Shown here: piece by piece, positions 1 through 7,629 of the stretch
Layout: the number at the start of each line of letters is the position of its first letter
Position numbering within the stretch: position 1 is the stretch's first letter
IMG/VR virus record: IMGVR_UViG_3300042465_000007
Coordinates: 1 to 24,086 of that record
DNA: 24,086 nt
Strand: one strand, 5' to 3'
From: a virus
The notes under the pieces: model-generated
Told to the model about the DNA's origin: nothing
Databases searched by the model: none
The model's input: the letters and a program-made list of their open reading frames with translations, nothing else
Program-made: the position numbers and the translations under genes

Positions 1-21
1 CCCAATTACGCATAAATTGGG
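1..21. other. Short inverted repeat upstream of the terminase genes
   Basis: CCCAATT (1-7) and AATTGGG (15-21) form a perfect 7-bp stem around a 7-nt loop. A run of seven G follows at 28-34. No T-tract follows the stem, so it is not a canonical intrinsic terminator on the plus strand. It may be the end of a larger element cut by the window edge, or part of a packaging (cos) region, since cos sites often lie just upstream of P27-type small terminase genes. The role is uncertain. Confidence 0.4.
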
Positions 22-58
22 TTAAGCGGGGGGGTTACTTATATGCTAGGATGTCAAC

Positions 59-514
59 ATGAACCGACTACCACCAGAATTGCATTTAGTTCACGGCACA
101 AAAGCAGAGCACAAAGCCAAAGGCTTGCCTGAGGCTGTTCGCGCTAGAGTTCCTAAAGCCGATTGGCTTGATAACCCTGACGCATGGGACAGGGATGTGT
201 TTGTTAAAGAAACATCCGACTTTCTTTGGGATACCTATGGCATTGGCTCTAACCAAGACAAACACGTTTTAGCCGCGCTTGCTAACCAAATGGAAATTTA
301 CATTAAGTGCATGAAGGGCGTGGCTAAAGGCGGCATCGTGACAACTTTCAACAATGGCGCAACTGTTGGGCCTAACCCTTACTTGACCGCTGGTGACAAA
401 GCCTTGGCCCGGGCGGTGGTGTTGATGAATGAATTGGGGCTTACACCCCGTGGGCGACTTGCAACAAATAAGCAAGAAGGTGGCAAGTACTCTAAATTAT
501 TGGCAGGGCCATGA
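59..514 (+). CDS. terS: Terminase small subunit, P27 family
   Basis: This 151-residue protein is the likely DNA-recognition subunit of the packaging motor, which binds the packaging site and hands the DNA to the large subunit. The C-terminal part (about residues 104-133) has the P27-type pattern: GPNPYL, an Ala-rich helix, then ELGLTPRGR. The N-terminal half is charged and helical. Length is normal for the family. The ATG at 59 is preceded by AGGA (48-51) at good spacing. The stop overlaps the start of the large subunit by 4 nt (ATGA), the usual translationally coupled terS-terL arrangement. The family call rests on the C-terminal motif and on position; the N-terminus alone is not diagnostic. 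Confidence 0.85.
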   Translation: MNRLPPELHLVHGTKAEHKAKGLPEAVRARVPKADWLDNPDAWDRDVFVKETSDFLWDTYGIGSNQDKHVLAALANQMEIYIKCMKGVAKGGIVTTFNNGATVGPNPYLTAGDKALARAVVLMNELGLTPRGRLATNKQEGGKYSKLLAGP

Positions 515-2172
515 ATTACGAAAACGGCATTATGTATGCTGTGCAAGTGGCAAGGGGTGAGATTGCAGTTTGTCGCAATATACGTTTAGCTTGCCAAAGA
601 TTTCTCAATCAACTAGAAGACAAATCATGGGCTTATGAATTTCACGTTAAATATGTGGAACACGTTTTAGAGTTCATTTGCACCCTGCGTCACACTAAAG
701 GCCCAGACGCTGGCAGTCCATTGGTTTTAGAGCCTTTTCAAATTTTTACAATTTGCGCCATTTATGGCTTTAGGGCAAAAAAAAACCCAAGTAAAAGAAT
801 GGTTACTGATGTAATTATTTTTATTCCTCGTAAGGCGGGTAAGTCTACATTGACTGCTGCGATTGCTCTTTATGAGTTGGCTTTTGGTGAGGCTGGCGCT
901 GAAGTCTACTCACTAGCAACAACCCGTGACCAAGCGTCTATCGTGTTTCAAGCGGCAACGGGATTCATTGACGCTATGCCGCCAGATGTGGCTGCACTGT
1001 ATAACCCGACAAGACACAACATCATGAAAACAGGCGACACGCAAACAATGTTTAAGGCGTTGTCGCGGGACGCCAAAAAAACAGGTGACGGTATGAACCC
1101 GTCATGCGCCATCATTGATGAGGCAGCGCAAATTATTGACCGTAACAGCATTGAGGTGCTGCACTCAGGCATGGTTGCTCGACAGAACCCTTTGAGGATT
1201 TACATCACTACAGCTAGCTTTACTAAAGAGACAAAATTCTATGAAGACATGATGATGCTTCAAACGATGTTGACTGGTGAAGCTGTTGATAACCCTCATT
1301 GGTTTGGGTTGCTTTACAGCCTAGATCCCGGCGACGATTGGCGCGACCCGTCAACATGGGCTAAAGCTAACCCCATGCACGGCATTTCCATTTTTGAGGA
1401 CGCTATTGCTCAACGCGCTGAAGAAGCCAAACACAAACCAGCGGCTCTTAATGAGTTCCTTTGCAAGACGTTGAACATCTATGTTTCTGCTAACAGCGCA
1501 TGGGTTGACCGCGAGTTTTGGGACAGTGATAAGTGCAAAATCATTGAACAACGTGAACCCGAAGCGGTGTTTATGGGCTTTGACTTGGCGGCAACACGCG
1601 ACTTAAACGCTGTCTGCACCTTAAAACGATATGCGGATGATGACTACGAAGCTGAGTTTAAATTCTTTTTGCCAGCAGATGGCTATGATTTAATCCCCAA
1701 GCACTACGGTGATATTTTTAGAGTTGCTAAAAATTCTGGCATTTTGCACATCACTGAAGGCAACGTCATGGATGACCGGGAGATTAGCGATTACATCATT
1801 CAGCAGTGTGCTAAATACGATGTAAAGGAAATTGGCTTTGACGCTTATAACGCTGCAAGCCTTGTTGCTCGACTAAATGATGCTGGTTTACCCGTTAAAA
1901 AAGTCGGGCAAGGCATGGCTGTTTTAAGCAACCCAAGCAAGCACGTTGAAAAATTATTGATGGGTTACAGCATCAAGCATGATGGCAATCCATTTGTGGG
2001 TTGGCAGCTTGGAAACTGCGAAGTCTATGAGGATGTCAATGGAAACATTAAAATCCGTAAGAACGAAGCTGACAAATCAGCAAAGGTTGATGGTATTATT
2101 AGCCTAATCATTGCAATGCACTGTTCTTTAGACAATTCAACGCAATCGGGGTTTGGTTTCCGAACTTTTTGA
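511..2172 (+). CDS. terL: Terminase large subunit (packaging ATPase and nuclease)
   Basis: This 553-residue motor protein pumps DNA into the prohead using ATP and cuts the concatemer. The ATPase domain shows a Walker A motif PRKAGKST (106-113), a Walker B motif CAIIDEA with D203-E204, and a coupling motif YITTAS (231-236). The C-terminal RNase H-like nuclease domain shows acidic residues in GFDLAATRDL (D358), IGFDAYNA (D444) and KVDGIISL (D527), a plausible metal-binding triad. Length and motif order fit the Terminase_1 group of HK97-like phages, in keeping with a P27 partner. It starts inside the terS stop codon (ATGA), with a purine-rich GGCAGGG just upstream. All catalytic motifs look intact. 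Confidence 0.96.
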   Translation: MNYENGIMYAVQVARGEIAVCRNIRLACQRFLNQLEDKSWAYEFHVKYVEHVLEFICTLRHTKGPDAGSPLVLEPFQIFTICAIYGFRAKKNPSKRMVTDVIIFIPRKAGKSTLTAAIALYELAFGEAGAEVYSLATTRDQASIVFQAATGFIDAMPPDVAALYNPTRHNIMKTGDTQTMFKALSRDAKKTGDGMNPSCAIIDEAAQIIDRNSIEVLHSGMVARQNPLRIYITTASFTKETKFYEDMMMLQTMLTGEAVDNPHWFGLLYSLDPGDDWRDPSTWAKANPMHGISIFEDAIAQRAEEAKHKPAALNEFLCKTLNIYVSANSAWVDREFWDSDKCKIIEQREPEAVFMGFDLAATRDLNAVCTLKRYADDDYEAEFKFFLPADGYDLIPKHYGDIFRVAKNSGILHITEGNVMDDREISDYIIQQCAKYDVKEIGFDAYNAASLVARLNDAGLPVKKVGQGMAVLSNPSKHVEKLLMGYSIKHDGNPFVGWQLGNCEVYEDVNGNIKIRKNEADKSAKVDGIISLIIAMHCSLDNSTQSGFGFRTF

Positions 2173-2180
2173 GGTAAAAC

Positions 2181-3581
2181 ATGGCTATATTTGATGTTTT
2201 CAAAAGAAAATCCGTAAAAAACAACGAATCAAACACGTTGTTTGGACAGACTGCGCTAGGCAATAACATTGTTTACCAAGGCAGCGACAAGCGAGCTGGT
2301 GTTAACACTCAAATCTTGTATGTAACTACCGCCAGCACCACAACTGCTGGTCGCCCGGTAGATATGTCTGTTTTGACGCGAAACAGCACAATCATGTCAT
2401 GTGTTGCAGTCAAGGCTAGAGCCTTGGCTCAACTGCCAATTAAAATTTGCTGTGAAATGATAGATGGCAAAACCGTAGATGCTGCAAACGGGGAGGGCGT
2501 GGGTGCGCGAGACAAAGCAAAAGCCCGTCAAGTATCCAAGTTAATTAACAACCCAAACAACTTCCAGAGCAAGTATGAGTTCTGGTATCAATGGCTTATG
2601 TGGTACGAATTGTCTGGTGAAGCCTTTACCCTGTGGTGGAGGAAGGACCAAAACAGTTCCACAGAGACTCCGCTAGAAATGTATGTGTTGGATTCAACGC
2701 TTATTGCCGTGAATATCACGCCTACACGTTATCCGACATTCCGACTGTCTACGCCTAGCTATGGTTTTAACAAGGACCATGAGTTCAAGTATTTCCAAGT
2801 CATGCACACAAAGGAAATGGCATGGCAAGGTTCTGCTGGCTTCAACAAAGCTATTTTGGCTACTGAGTTGGTTGGCCTTGACCAAGACATTGACTTGTAC
2901 GCCAACTTTGTCATGCAGAACGGTGCAAAGCCTTCAGGGATGTTTGTCACTGACCAAGTTATTCCTGATGGCAAGTACAAAGAGATTGCAGCTCGGTTGA
3001 AAGAGGCATGGAACAACATGACAGGCAGCAAGACCAGTGACCCAAGTAAGCCGGGTCAGGGTATGTTGCTGGATCAAGGCATGAAGTATCAGAAACTAGA
3101 GATGCTGACCCTGCAAGACACTGACGCTGCTGCTTTGAAAATGCAAACGATGCGCCGAATTTGCGGTTTGTTTGGTGTGCCGCCTTCCATGATTGGCATT
3201 CATGATGGCAAGTTCAACAACAGCCAAACGGCTTTGGATGAGTTTTACAAAACCACCATGTATCCCACAATTGTTAACATTCAGCAGAAGTTGACACAGC
3301 ATTTACTGGAAGGCTACCCAAGTCTGTGTATTGAGTTTGACACTAAGGACTTTTTGAAGGGTGCGCCTTTGGATCAAATGAATTTTGCAACTTCAGGCGT
3401 TTCTGGCGGTATCATGACTCCTAATGAAGCTCGTAACTACATGAATATGCCTTCTGTGGATGGGGGTGATGAATTAGCTGCAAATGCCAAACCAGCAGAT
3501 CCAATTCCCGGCACAAGCGCACAAGATACGGGTGGCGGAGGCGGCAATCAAACAAAAAAAATGAACATTGGCAAGACTTGA
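2181..3581 (+). CDS. Portal protein, HK97-type
   Basis: This 466-residue protein is expected to form the dodecameric ring at the capsid vertex through which DNA enters and leaves. Family features include the N-terminal SCVAVKARALAQLPIKI stretch (from residue 73), which resembles the conserved 'aiakcvaliasaiaslP' region. Later come GLFGVPPSMIG (about residues 328-338) and the NSQTALDEFYKTTMYP segment, typical of the helical stem and wing. The C-terminus is low-complexity, with five consecutive Gly and basic residues, probably a disordered tail. GAGG at 2171-2174 overlaps the terL stop and is well spaced from the ATG. Its place between terL and the protease is standard. Confidence 0.95.
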   Translation: MAIFDVFKRKSVKNNESNTLFGQTALGNNIVYQGSDKRAGVNTQILYVTTASTTTAGRPVDMSVLTRNSTIMSCVAVKARALAQLPIKICCEMIDGKTVDAANGEGVGARDKAKARQVSKLINNPNNFQSKYEFWYQWLMWYELSGEAFTLWWRKDQNSSTETPLEMYVLDSTLIAVNITPTRYPTFRLSTPSYGFNKDHEFKYFQVMHTKEMAWQGSAGFNKAILATELVGLDQDIDLYANFVMQNGAKPSGMFVTDQVIPDGKYKEIAARLKEAWNNMTGSKTSDPSKPGQGMLLDQGMKYQKLEMLTLQDTDAAALKMQTMRRICGLFGVPPSMIGIHDGKFNNSQTALDEFYKTTMYPTIVNIQQKLTQHLLEGYPSLCIEFDTKDFLKGAPLDQMNFATSGVSGGIMTPNEARNYMNMPSVDGGDELAANAKPADPIPGTSAQDTGGGGGNQTKKMNIGKT

Positions 3582-3587
3582 TATATC

Positions 3588-3797
3588 ATGCACACTGATA
3601 CACAATATCTGGTAGCATTAGCCAAACAGGTCAAACGACCTAAACAGTTGCCTGTACTTTTAGGGCAGCCCCCTAAAATACAGGACAATAACCAATCAAT
3701 TGCTTTAGGGGCAATCAATGAAGACATTGAATCTTATCTGCGAAGCCAAGCTGAATCTCAACGAAAAGCACAACGCCGAACCGTCTGGACAGATTGA
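3588..3797 (+). CDS. Possible small unknown protein overlapping the protease gene
   Basis: This open frame encodes 69 residues, basic and glutamine-rich, with no family I recognise, no signal peptide and no membrane segment. For it: it fills the otherwise empty gap after the portal gene, and its last part (DIESYLRSQAESQRKAQRR) looks like a normal helical segment. Against it: no Shine-Dalgarno precedes the ATG (the upstream bases are ATATATC), it overlaps the protease by 80 nt in another frame, and a strong hairpin at 3651-3684 lies inside it. It could be a real gene, a leader ORF whose translation influences the hairpin, or non-coding sequence. Confidence 0.4.
   Translation: MHTDTQYLVALAKQVKRPKQLPVLLGQPPKIQDNNQSIALGAINEDIESYLRSQAESQRKAQRRTVWTD
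3651..3684 (+). promoter_or_regulatory. Strong RNA hairpin upstream of the prohead protease
   Basis: The left arm CCTGTACTTTTAGGG (3651-3665) pairs with the right arm CCCTAAAATACAGG (3671-3684). This gives 14 base pairs with one bulged C and the 5-nt loop CAGCC. No U-tract follows, so it is not a classical terminator. Part of the loop and right arm, CCCCTAAA (3670-3677), is also exactly complementary to TTTAGGGG (3704-3711), the segment holding the protease ribosome-binding site. Two exclusive folds are therefore possible, one leaving that site free and one masking it. The hairpin is seen directly; the switch is inference. Confidence 0.75.
3707..3711 (+). promoter_or_regulatory. Ribosome-binding site that sets the protease start
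   Basis: AGGGG lies 6 nt before the ATG at 3718 and supports that start over later in-frame codons. It sits in TTTAGGGG, which is complementary to the right side of the upstream hairpin and resembles the hairpin's left arm (CTTTTAGGGCA versus CTTTAGGGGCA). Confidence 0.7.
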
Positions 3798-4512
3798 GGC
3801 TCGTATTACGACTTGGGGCGCACGGGAAGGCGCTGATGGTCGCAAATTCTTTTATAAGCCAGAAGGCTTTATGCAATGGGCCAAAGAGTTTGCCGAAATG
3901 GGCCGACCATTGCCTATGTACGTTAACCACAATGCTGACGCTATCCCTGTGGGCGAGTGGACAAGCATTGAAATGGATGACGAAGGCATGGATGCTTCAG
4001 GTCGCTTGTTTCTTAACACTACTGCTGGCTCTGACCTTTACCAAGTAATGAAAGAAAGCCCCAATATGTTTGGCGGGGTTTCTGTTGGCGCTTATGCTGA
4101 AGAATATCAAATGGTTGATGCTAATGGCGAAGCAATGACCATTGGCTCTGCCGATCCATATGAAGATGGTTATTTCCAGATTACCAAAGGTGGTTTGCGC
4201 GAGACTAGCGTGGTCATGCACCCAAATAACATGGCAGCAGAAATCAAAAAGTTGGAATATTTCCGACCTGATGGCTCTGCTGATTTGAAAGTATTGGAAG
4301 AAGCACTGCGGGATGCAGGGCTGTCCAAGCAGATGTCGGTTGCCGCCGCATCTGTATTCAAGACGGTGATTGAACAGCGTGATGCTGTTGTAGTGCCTAT
4401 TGAAAATGCGCCAACTCAGAGTGATTCTGATGCGGAGGCAACCGCTGAAATTCTCGCGGCTCTTGAGCAACGTGAACTTCTGAAACTCCTTGACAAACGA
4501 CTTAAAGGTTAA
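3718..4512 (+). CDS. Prohead protease, HK97 type (peptidase S78)
   Basis: This 264-residue protein is a capsid maturation protease expected to remove the delta domain of the major capsid protein inside the prohead. Conserved features fit the herpesvirus/HK97 assemblin-like fold: an opening beta segment GQIEARITTWG (24-34), a catalytic His71 in YVNHNADAIPVG, Ser122 in GGVSVGA, and LRETSVVMHPNN (160-171), resembling the family's 'l.EvSlV..PAn'. The C-terminal tail (EEALRDAGLSKQMSVAAAS, then a charged helix) resembles the extension seen in many of these proteases and may act in scaffolding. It sits directly before its presumed substrate. Translation may be affected by the upstream hairpin. Confidence 0.93.
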   Translation: MKTLNLICEAKLNLNEKHNAEPSGQIEARITTWGAREGADGRKFFYKPEGFMQWAKEFAEMGRPLPMYVNHNADAIPVGEWTSIEMDDEGMDASGRLFLNTTAGSDLYQVMKESPNMFGGVSVGAYAEEYQMVDANGEAMTIGSADPYEDGYFQITKGGLRETSVVMHPNNMAAEIKKLEYFRPDGSADLKVLEEALRDAGLSKQMSVAAASVFKTVIEQRDAVVVPIENAPTQSDSDAEATAEILAALEQRELLKLLDKRLKG

Positions 4513-4515
4513 ATC

Positions 4516-5865
4516 ATGTCCCAAGTTATTCTCGAAAAACTGGATGCTATCGAAGCTAAACAAGCCGAAAGCATCACTGCTGTAGAAGCCAAAATCCCTG
4601 CTGCTGTTGAAGCTGTAAAAGCTGAAATGCAAGAGATGGTTTCTGCCCTAGAAGCCAAAGTTGCTTCTATTCAAATGCCTGAGTTCATTCGCACACCCGC
4701 TAAAACTGTTCGCCAAGATGTGAACCGTTCAGTGCGTGAGCAATTGCGCGAGTTCTACAAAGGCAACAACCGTTTGGAAAAAGAATTGAAAATCTTTGCA
4801 GACGAAAGCCAAATGGATGCGTACCTGAAAGAAGCTTCTGCTTTGACCGCTGGTGGTGATGGCAAGGGTGGTCGTACTGGCTACGATCCAACTTTCACGG
4901 CTCTGCGTTTGATGAACCCAATGCGCGGTCTGTCACGCACTGTGGCTACTGACGGTTCCTCGTACCAATTTCGTGTTCGCACGGGCAATCCGGGTGAAGC
5001 ATGGGGCTATGGTATTCAGAACAACGGCGCAGCCACTACTGAAGACACAAGCATCTGGCAATTGGTTTTGCAAGACTTGAACGTCCAGTTCCCAATCCGT
5101 ACTGCGGCATTGGACGACATTGATGGTTTGGAAGCTGTGGTTGTTGACGACATGCTGGCCTCCTTCAGTCAGAGTGAGGCACTTTCAATGGTGGCAAACA
5201 ATGACCAAGCTGCTCAATCGGGTACTAACCCTTACGGCGGCACTAACGGTCTGCGTGGTTTGGATCAGTACGCTGGTTCTAATGCCACTTACACTGGTGG
5301 TACAACTTCTGCTGCTGCTTTTGGCACTTCTGGTACTGGTTCTTCAAGCGGTCTGCACTCGCTGGCTACTTATGACCAACTGACTTCTAACGTCAACACT
5401 GTTGGCTTGAACAACATTGCTTACAAAGACGTTATTAACTTGGTAATGGCTTTGCCGCAGCAGTATTGGACTCCAAACGCCAAGTTCATGGTTAGCCCAA
5501 TCTTGGCTCAAGCTATCCGTGGTCTGCAAGACACCAATGGTCGTCCAATCTTCAACTCTACTGAGTCGTTGATTCCTGATGGCATCATTGGCAATATGCT
5601 TGGCTTTGATGTGGTGATGAACCGTTACTTGGACTCTCCTTTCCAAGCTACAGTGGGCGCTGCTGGCACTACTAGCCTGTACCCAATGTACTTTGCTGAT
5701 TGGAGCCGCTTCCACACAATCGTTGATCGCCTGAATATGGTCATGCGCCGCTATGACCAAACACTTCCAGGATTTATAACATTTTTTGGAGAAAAGCGTT
5801 TGGCAACATCTGTGCGTGATCCTAACGCTGGTGTGCGTTATCGCTCGACAGGTACAGCCGCCTGA
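4516..5865 (+). CDS. Major capsid protein 1, HK97 fold with N-terminal delta domain
   Basis: This 449-residue protein is the probable main shell protein. Residues 1 to about 100 form a charged helical/coiled-coil region (repeated EAK and VEAVKAEM patterns) typical of the HK97 delta scaffolding domain removed by the protease. The mature part begins near LKEASALTAGGDGKGGRTG (from 104) and continues with the MNPMRGLSR and SSYQFRVRTG elements, ending with PGFITFFGEKRLATSVRDP. The predicted mature length is about 345 residues. AAAGG (4504-4508) gives a good ribosome-binding site. Codons such as GGT, CGT, AAC and GCT are heavily used, as expected for an abundant product. An intrinsic terminator follows immediately. 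Confidence 0.95.
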   Translation: MSQVILEKLDAIEAKQAESITAVEAKIPAAVEAVKAEMQEMVSALEAKVASIQMPEFIRTPAKTVRQDVNRSVREQLREFYKGNNRLEKELKIFADESQMDAYLKEASALTAGGDGKGGRTGYDPTFTALRLMNPMRGLSRTVATDGSSYQFRVRTGNPGEAWGYGIQNNGAATTEDTSIWQLVLQDLNVQFPIRTAALDDIDGLEAVVVDDMLASFSQSEALSMVANNDQAAQSGTNPYGGTNGLRGLDQYAGSNATYTGGTTSAAAFGTSGTGSSSGLHSLATYDQLTSNVNTVGLNNIAYKDVINLVMALPQQYWTPNAKFMVSPILAQAIRGLQDTNGRPIFNSTESLIPDGIIGNMLGFDVVMNRYLDSPFQATVGAAGTTSLYPMYFADWSRFHTIVDRLNMVMRRYDQTLPGFITFFGEKRLATSVRDPNAGVRYRSTGTAA

Positions 5866-5871
5866 TAAATC

Positions 5872-5898
5872 GGAGGGGCGTAATTGCCCCTCCTTTTT
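5872..5898 (+). terminator. Intrinsic terminator between the two capsid genes
   Basis: GGAGGGGC (5872-5879) and GCCCCTCC (5886-5893) form a perfect 8-bp GC-rich stem with loop GTAATT, followed by TTTTT (5894-5898). It starts 6 nt after the stop codon of the first capsid gene. This is the only textbook Rho-independent terminator I see in the window. It probably stops a fraction of transcripts, so downstream genes would need read-through, antitermination or another promoter. Confidence 0.9.
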
Positions 5899-5921
5899 GT
5901 GCCAATAATTTAGGAACTGAT

Positions 5922-6953
5922 ATGACCATTACCGAACGCATCCTGTCTGGAATTAAGCAAACATTGGAAACTGGCGATAAAGTCACGATTGACTTGCGCG
6001 AGGCATCTGCTATCACAGGCTCTGGTAACGGGGTTGGTGGTCGTACCTTTTTTGACAACGCATTTGCTGCACTGCGTTTTGCAAACCCAATTCGTGAGAT
6101 GTCGCGTGTTATTCCTGCATCTGGCTCAAGCGTACAGTTTGTAGCCAAGACAGGTAACGCGACAAACTCAACAAACCCGTTTGGATACACGTTCACGCCT
6201 GACAGCGGTTCGCCAAACATCAACACATCTATTTGGCAATTGCCGACCCGTGTTATTACTGCTCAACTGCCTGTTCGTTCAGCGGTTATGTCGGATGTAA
6301 ACTACCTGAACGAAACTTTGGTTGAAGATTTGATGCTGGAATTTGCACAGATCGAAGGCGCTTCAATGGTTTTGAACAATGACCAAGCTGGTTCTACCAC
6401 CACAATCAACGGCGCGACAAACGGTTTGCGTGGTTTGAATATGTACACCAGTGCTGTTTCATCTGCATTTGGTACAAGTGGCACAGCAATCACCAACGGC
6501 ATTCACTCCATTGCTACATACACTCAAGCAGCAGCGGCTGTGTCGTATTCCGACATTACTGACATGACCCGTTTGTTCCCTGCTCAATACTGGAATCTTC
6601 CCGGTACTGCATGGATGATGCACCCACAAACAATTCACGAACTGCGTAACCTCGGGACGGGTGGCGCGGCAATTAGACAATTTGCTGAAACTGGCGATGA
6701 TGATGGCGGTGCTGTTGTTAATGTGTTTGGCATTCCTGTCGTTGCGAACCCAAACATCCAAACAACTGGCGCTGGTAACTTCAACATTTATTTGGCTAAC
6801 TGGCCTCGTTTTGTAAGCATTGCTGACGTTGAAGAAATGACCATTCAGGCAATGGAACAGACAAGCCCCGGCTTCATTACCCTATATGCGGAAAAGCGTC
6901 TAGTAAGTACCGTGCGTGACCCGTTTGCTGGAATCCGTTTGGTAGGTGTCTAA
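5922..6953 (+). CDS. Second HK97-fold capsid protein, paralog without delta domain
   Basis: This 343-residue protein is clearly related to the preceding capsid protein. LREASAITGSGNGVGGRTF (25-43) aligns with LKEASALTAGGDGKGGRTG; further matches are ALRFANPIREMSR, NTSIWQLPTRVITAQLPVRSA and PGFITLYAEKRLVSTVRDP. Only about 24 residues precede the first match, against 103 in the first protein, so it lacks the coiled-coil delta domain and is close to mature length as translated. It may be a minor capsid or vertex subunit, as gp24 is to gp23 in T4, or an alternative shell protein; these are inferences. AGGA at 5912-5915 is a good ribosome-binding site. It lies after a terminator and so may be made in smaller amounts. 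Confidence 0.92.
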   Translation: MTITERILSGIKQTLETGDKVTIDLREASAITGSGNGVGGRTFFDNAFAALRFANPIREMSRVIPASGSSVQFVAKTGNATNSTNPFGYTFTPDSGSPNINTSIWQLPTRVITAQLPVRSAVMSDVNYLNETLVEDLMLEFAQIEGASMVLNNDQAGSTTTINGATNGLRGLNMYTSAVSSAFGTSGTAITNGIHSIATYTQAAAAVSYSDITDMTRLFPAQYWNLPGTAWMMHPQTIHELRNLGTGGAAIRQFAETGDDDGGAVVNVFGIPVVANPNIQTTGAGNFNIYLANWPRFVSIADVEEMTIQAMEQTSPGFITLYAEKRLVSTVRDPFAGIRLVGV

Positions 6954-6956
6954 GCC

Positions 6957-7628
6957 ATGAGTTTCGACAACTATCAATACGCTGCGCCCTTTGGCGCTCA
7001 AACGCGCAATCCGTTTAACTATGCAAAGGTTGAACAGATTGGGCGTGATAGTGTCACGGCGTGGTTGACGCTTGATGAAATTACCAATCAACTGAATTTG
7101 TTTAATGACGAAAGCCAAGACACCTATTTGCTTGGCCTTGAGGTGGCTACTAGACAAGCAATTGAGGATTACTTGGGGATGTCTATCCTTCCAGTAACTT
7201 ATCGCGTCTGGTACGGTTCTGAGAGCCTTGTAGCATCACCTATTAGTCTTGACTTGCCTGAAGTAAGTCAAAACTTTTACCCCAATCAACCCGGTTTGAC
7301 CATCAACTCGGTTGGCTATTGGAATGATGCGTTTCCTCCGGTGTTCACAACGCTTGCAAGCACAAGCTATTACTACGATGCTTCTGGCAACAAAGTAATT
7401 GTTAACAATTTGCCGACTGATGTTAATTCGGTGATGACTGCTCCTATCGTTGTTCAATACACAACTGTTTCCAACCCTTTGGCTGCTTACCCTGTCATCA
7501 AGCAAGCAGGTCTGTTGTTGCTTACGCACTTGTACAACAATCGGTCAAACAGCACAGAAGTACAACTTAAAGACATTCCGTTTGGCGTGACTACGCTTTT
7601 ACGCAGTTACAAACCATTGGTGATGTGA
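6957..7628 (+). CDS. Head-tail connector protein (gp6-like, QLRG type)
   Basis: This 223-residue protein is probably the adaptor ring that docks under the portal. The N-terminal part has the helical pattern TLDEITNQLNLFNDESQDTY followed by ATRQAIEDYLG, matching the family's 'v..hLri....D.li..li.aA...ie..tg'. A beta-rich middle follows, and the C-terminus PVIKQAGLLLLTHLYNNR...IPFGVTTLLRSYK is very characteristic. It is slightly longer than the shortest members, with an insert in the beta region (about 90-150). The start is 3 nt after the preceding stop, with GGTAGG upstream inside the capsid paralog. The order capsid, connector, joining protein is standard. Confidence 0.85.
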   Translation: MSFDNYQYAAPFGAQTRNPFNYAKVEQIGRDSVTAWLTLDEITNQLNLFNDESQDTYLLGLEVATRQAIEDYLGMSILPVTYRVWYGSESLVASPISLDLPEVSQNFYPNQPGLTINSVGYWNDAFPPVFTTLASTSYYYDASGNKVIVNNLPTDVNSVMTAPIVVQYTTVSNPLAAYPVIKQAGLLLLTHLYNNRSNSTEVQLKDIPFGVTTLLRSYKPLVM

Positions 7629-7629
7629 A

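Noticed and set aside
17-47. Promoter with TTGGGT and TATGCT before terS
   Set aside because: Spacing of 19 nt and poor match to both boxes; not supportable.
3997-4632. Long reverse-strand open frame opposite the protease and capsid start
   Set aside because: It lies entirely opposite two well-supported genes, has no motif and no ribosome-binding signal, and all other genes run on the plus strand. It is a shadow of codon bias.
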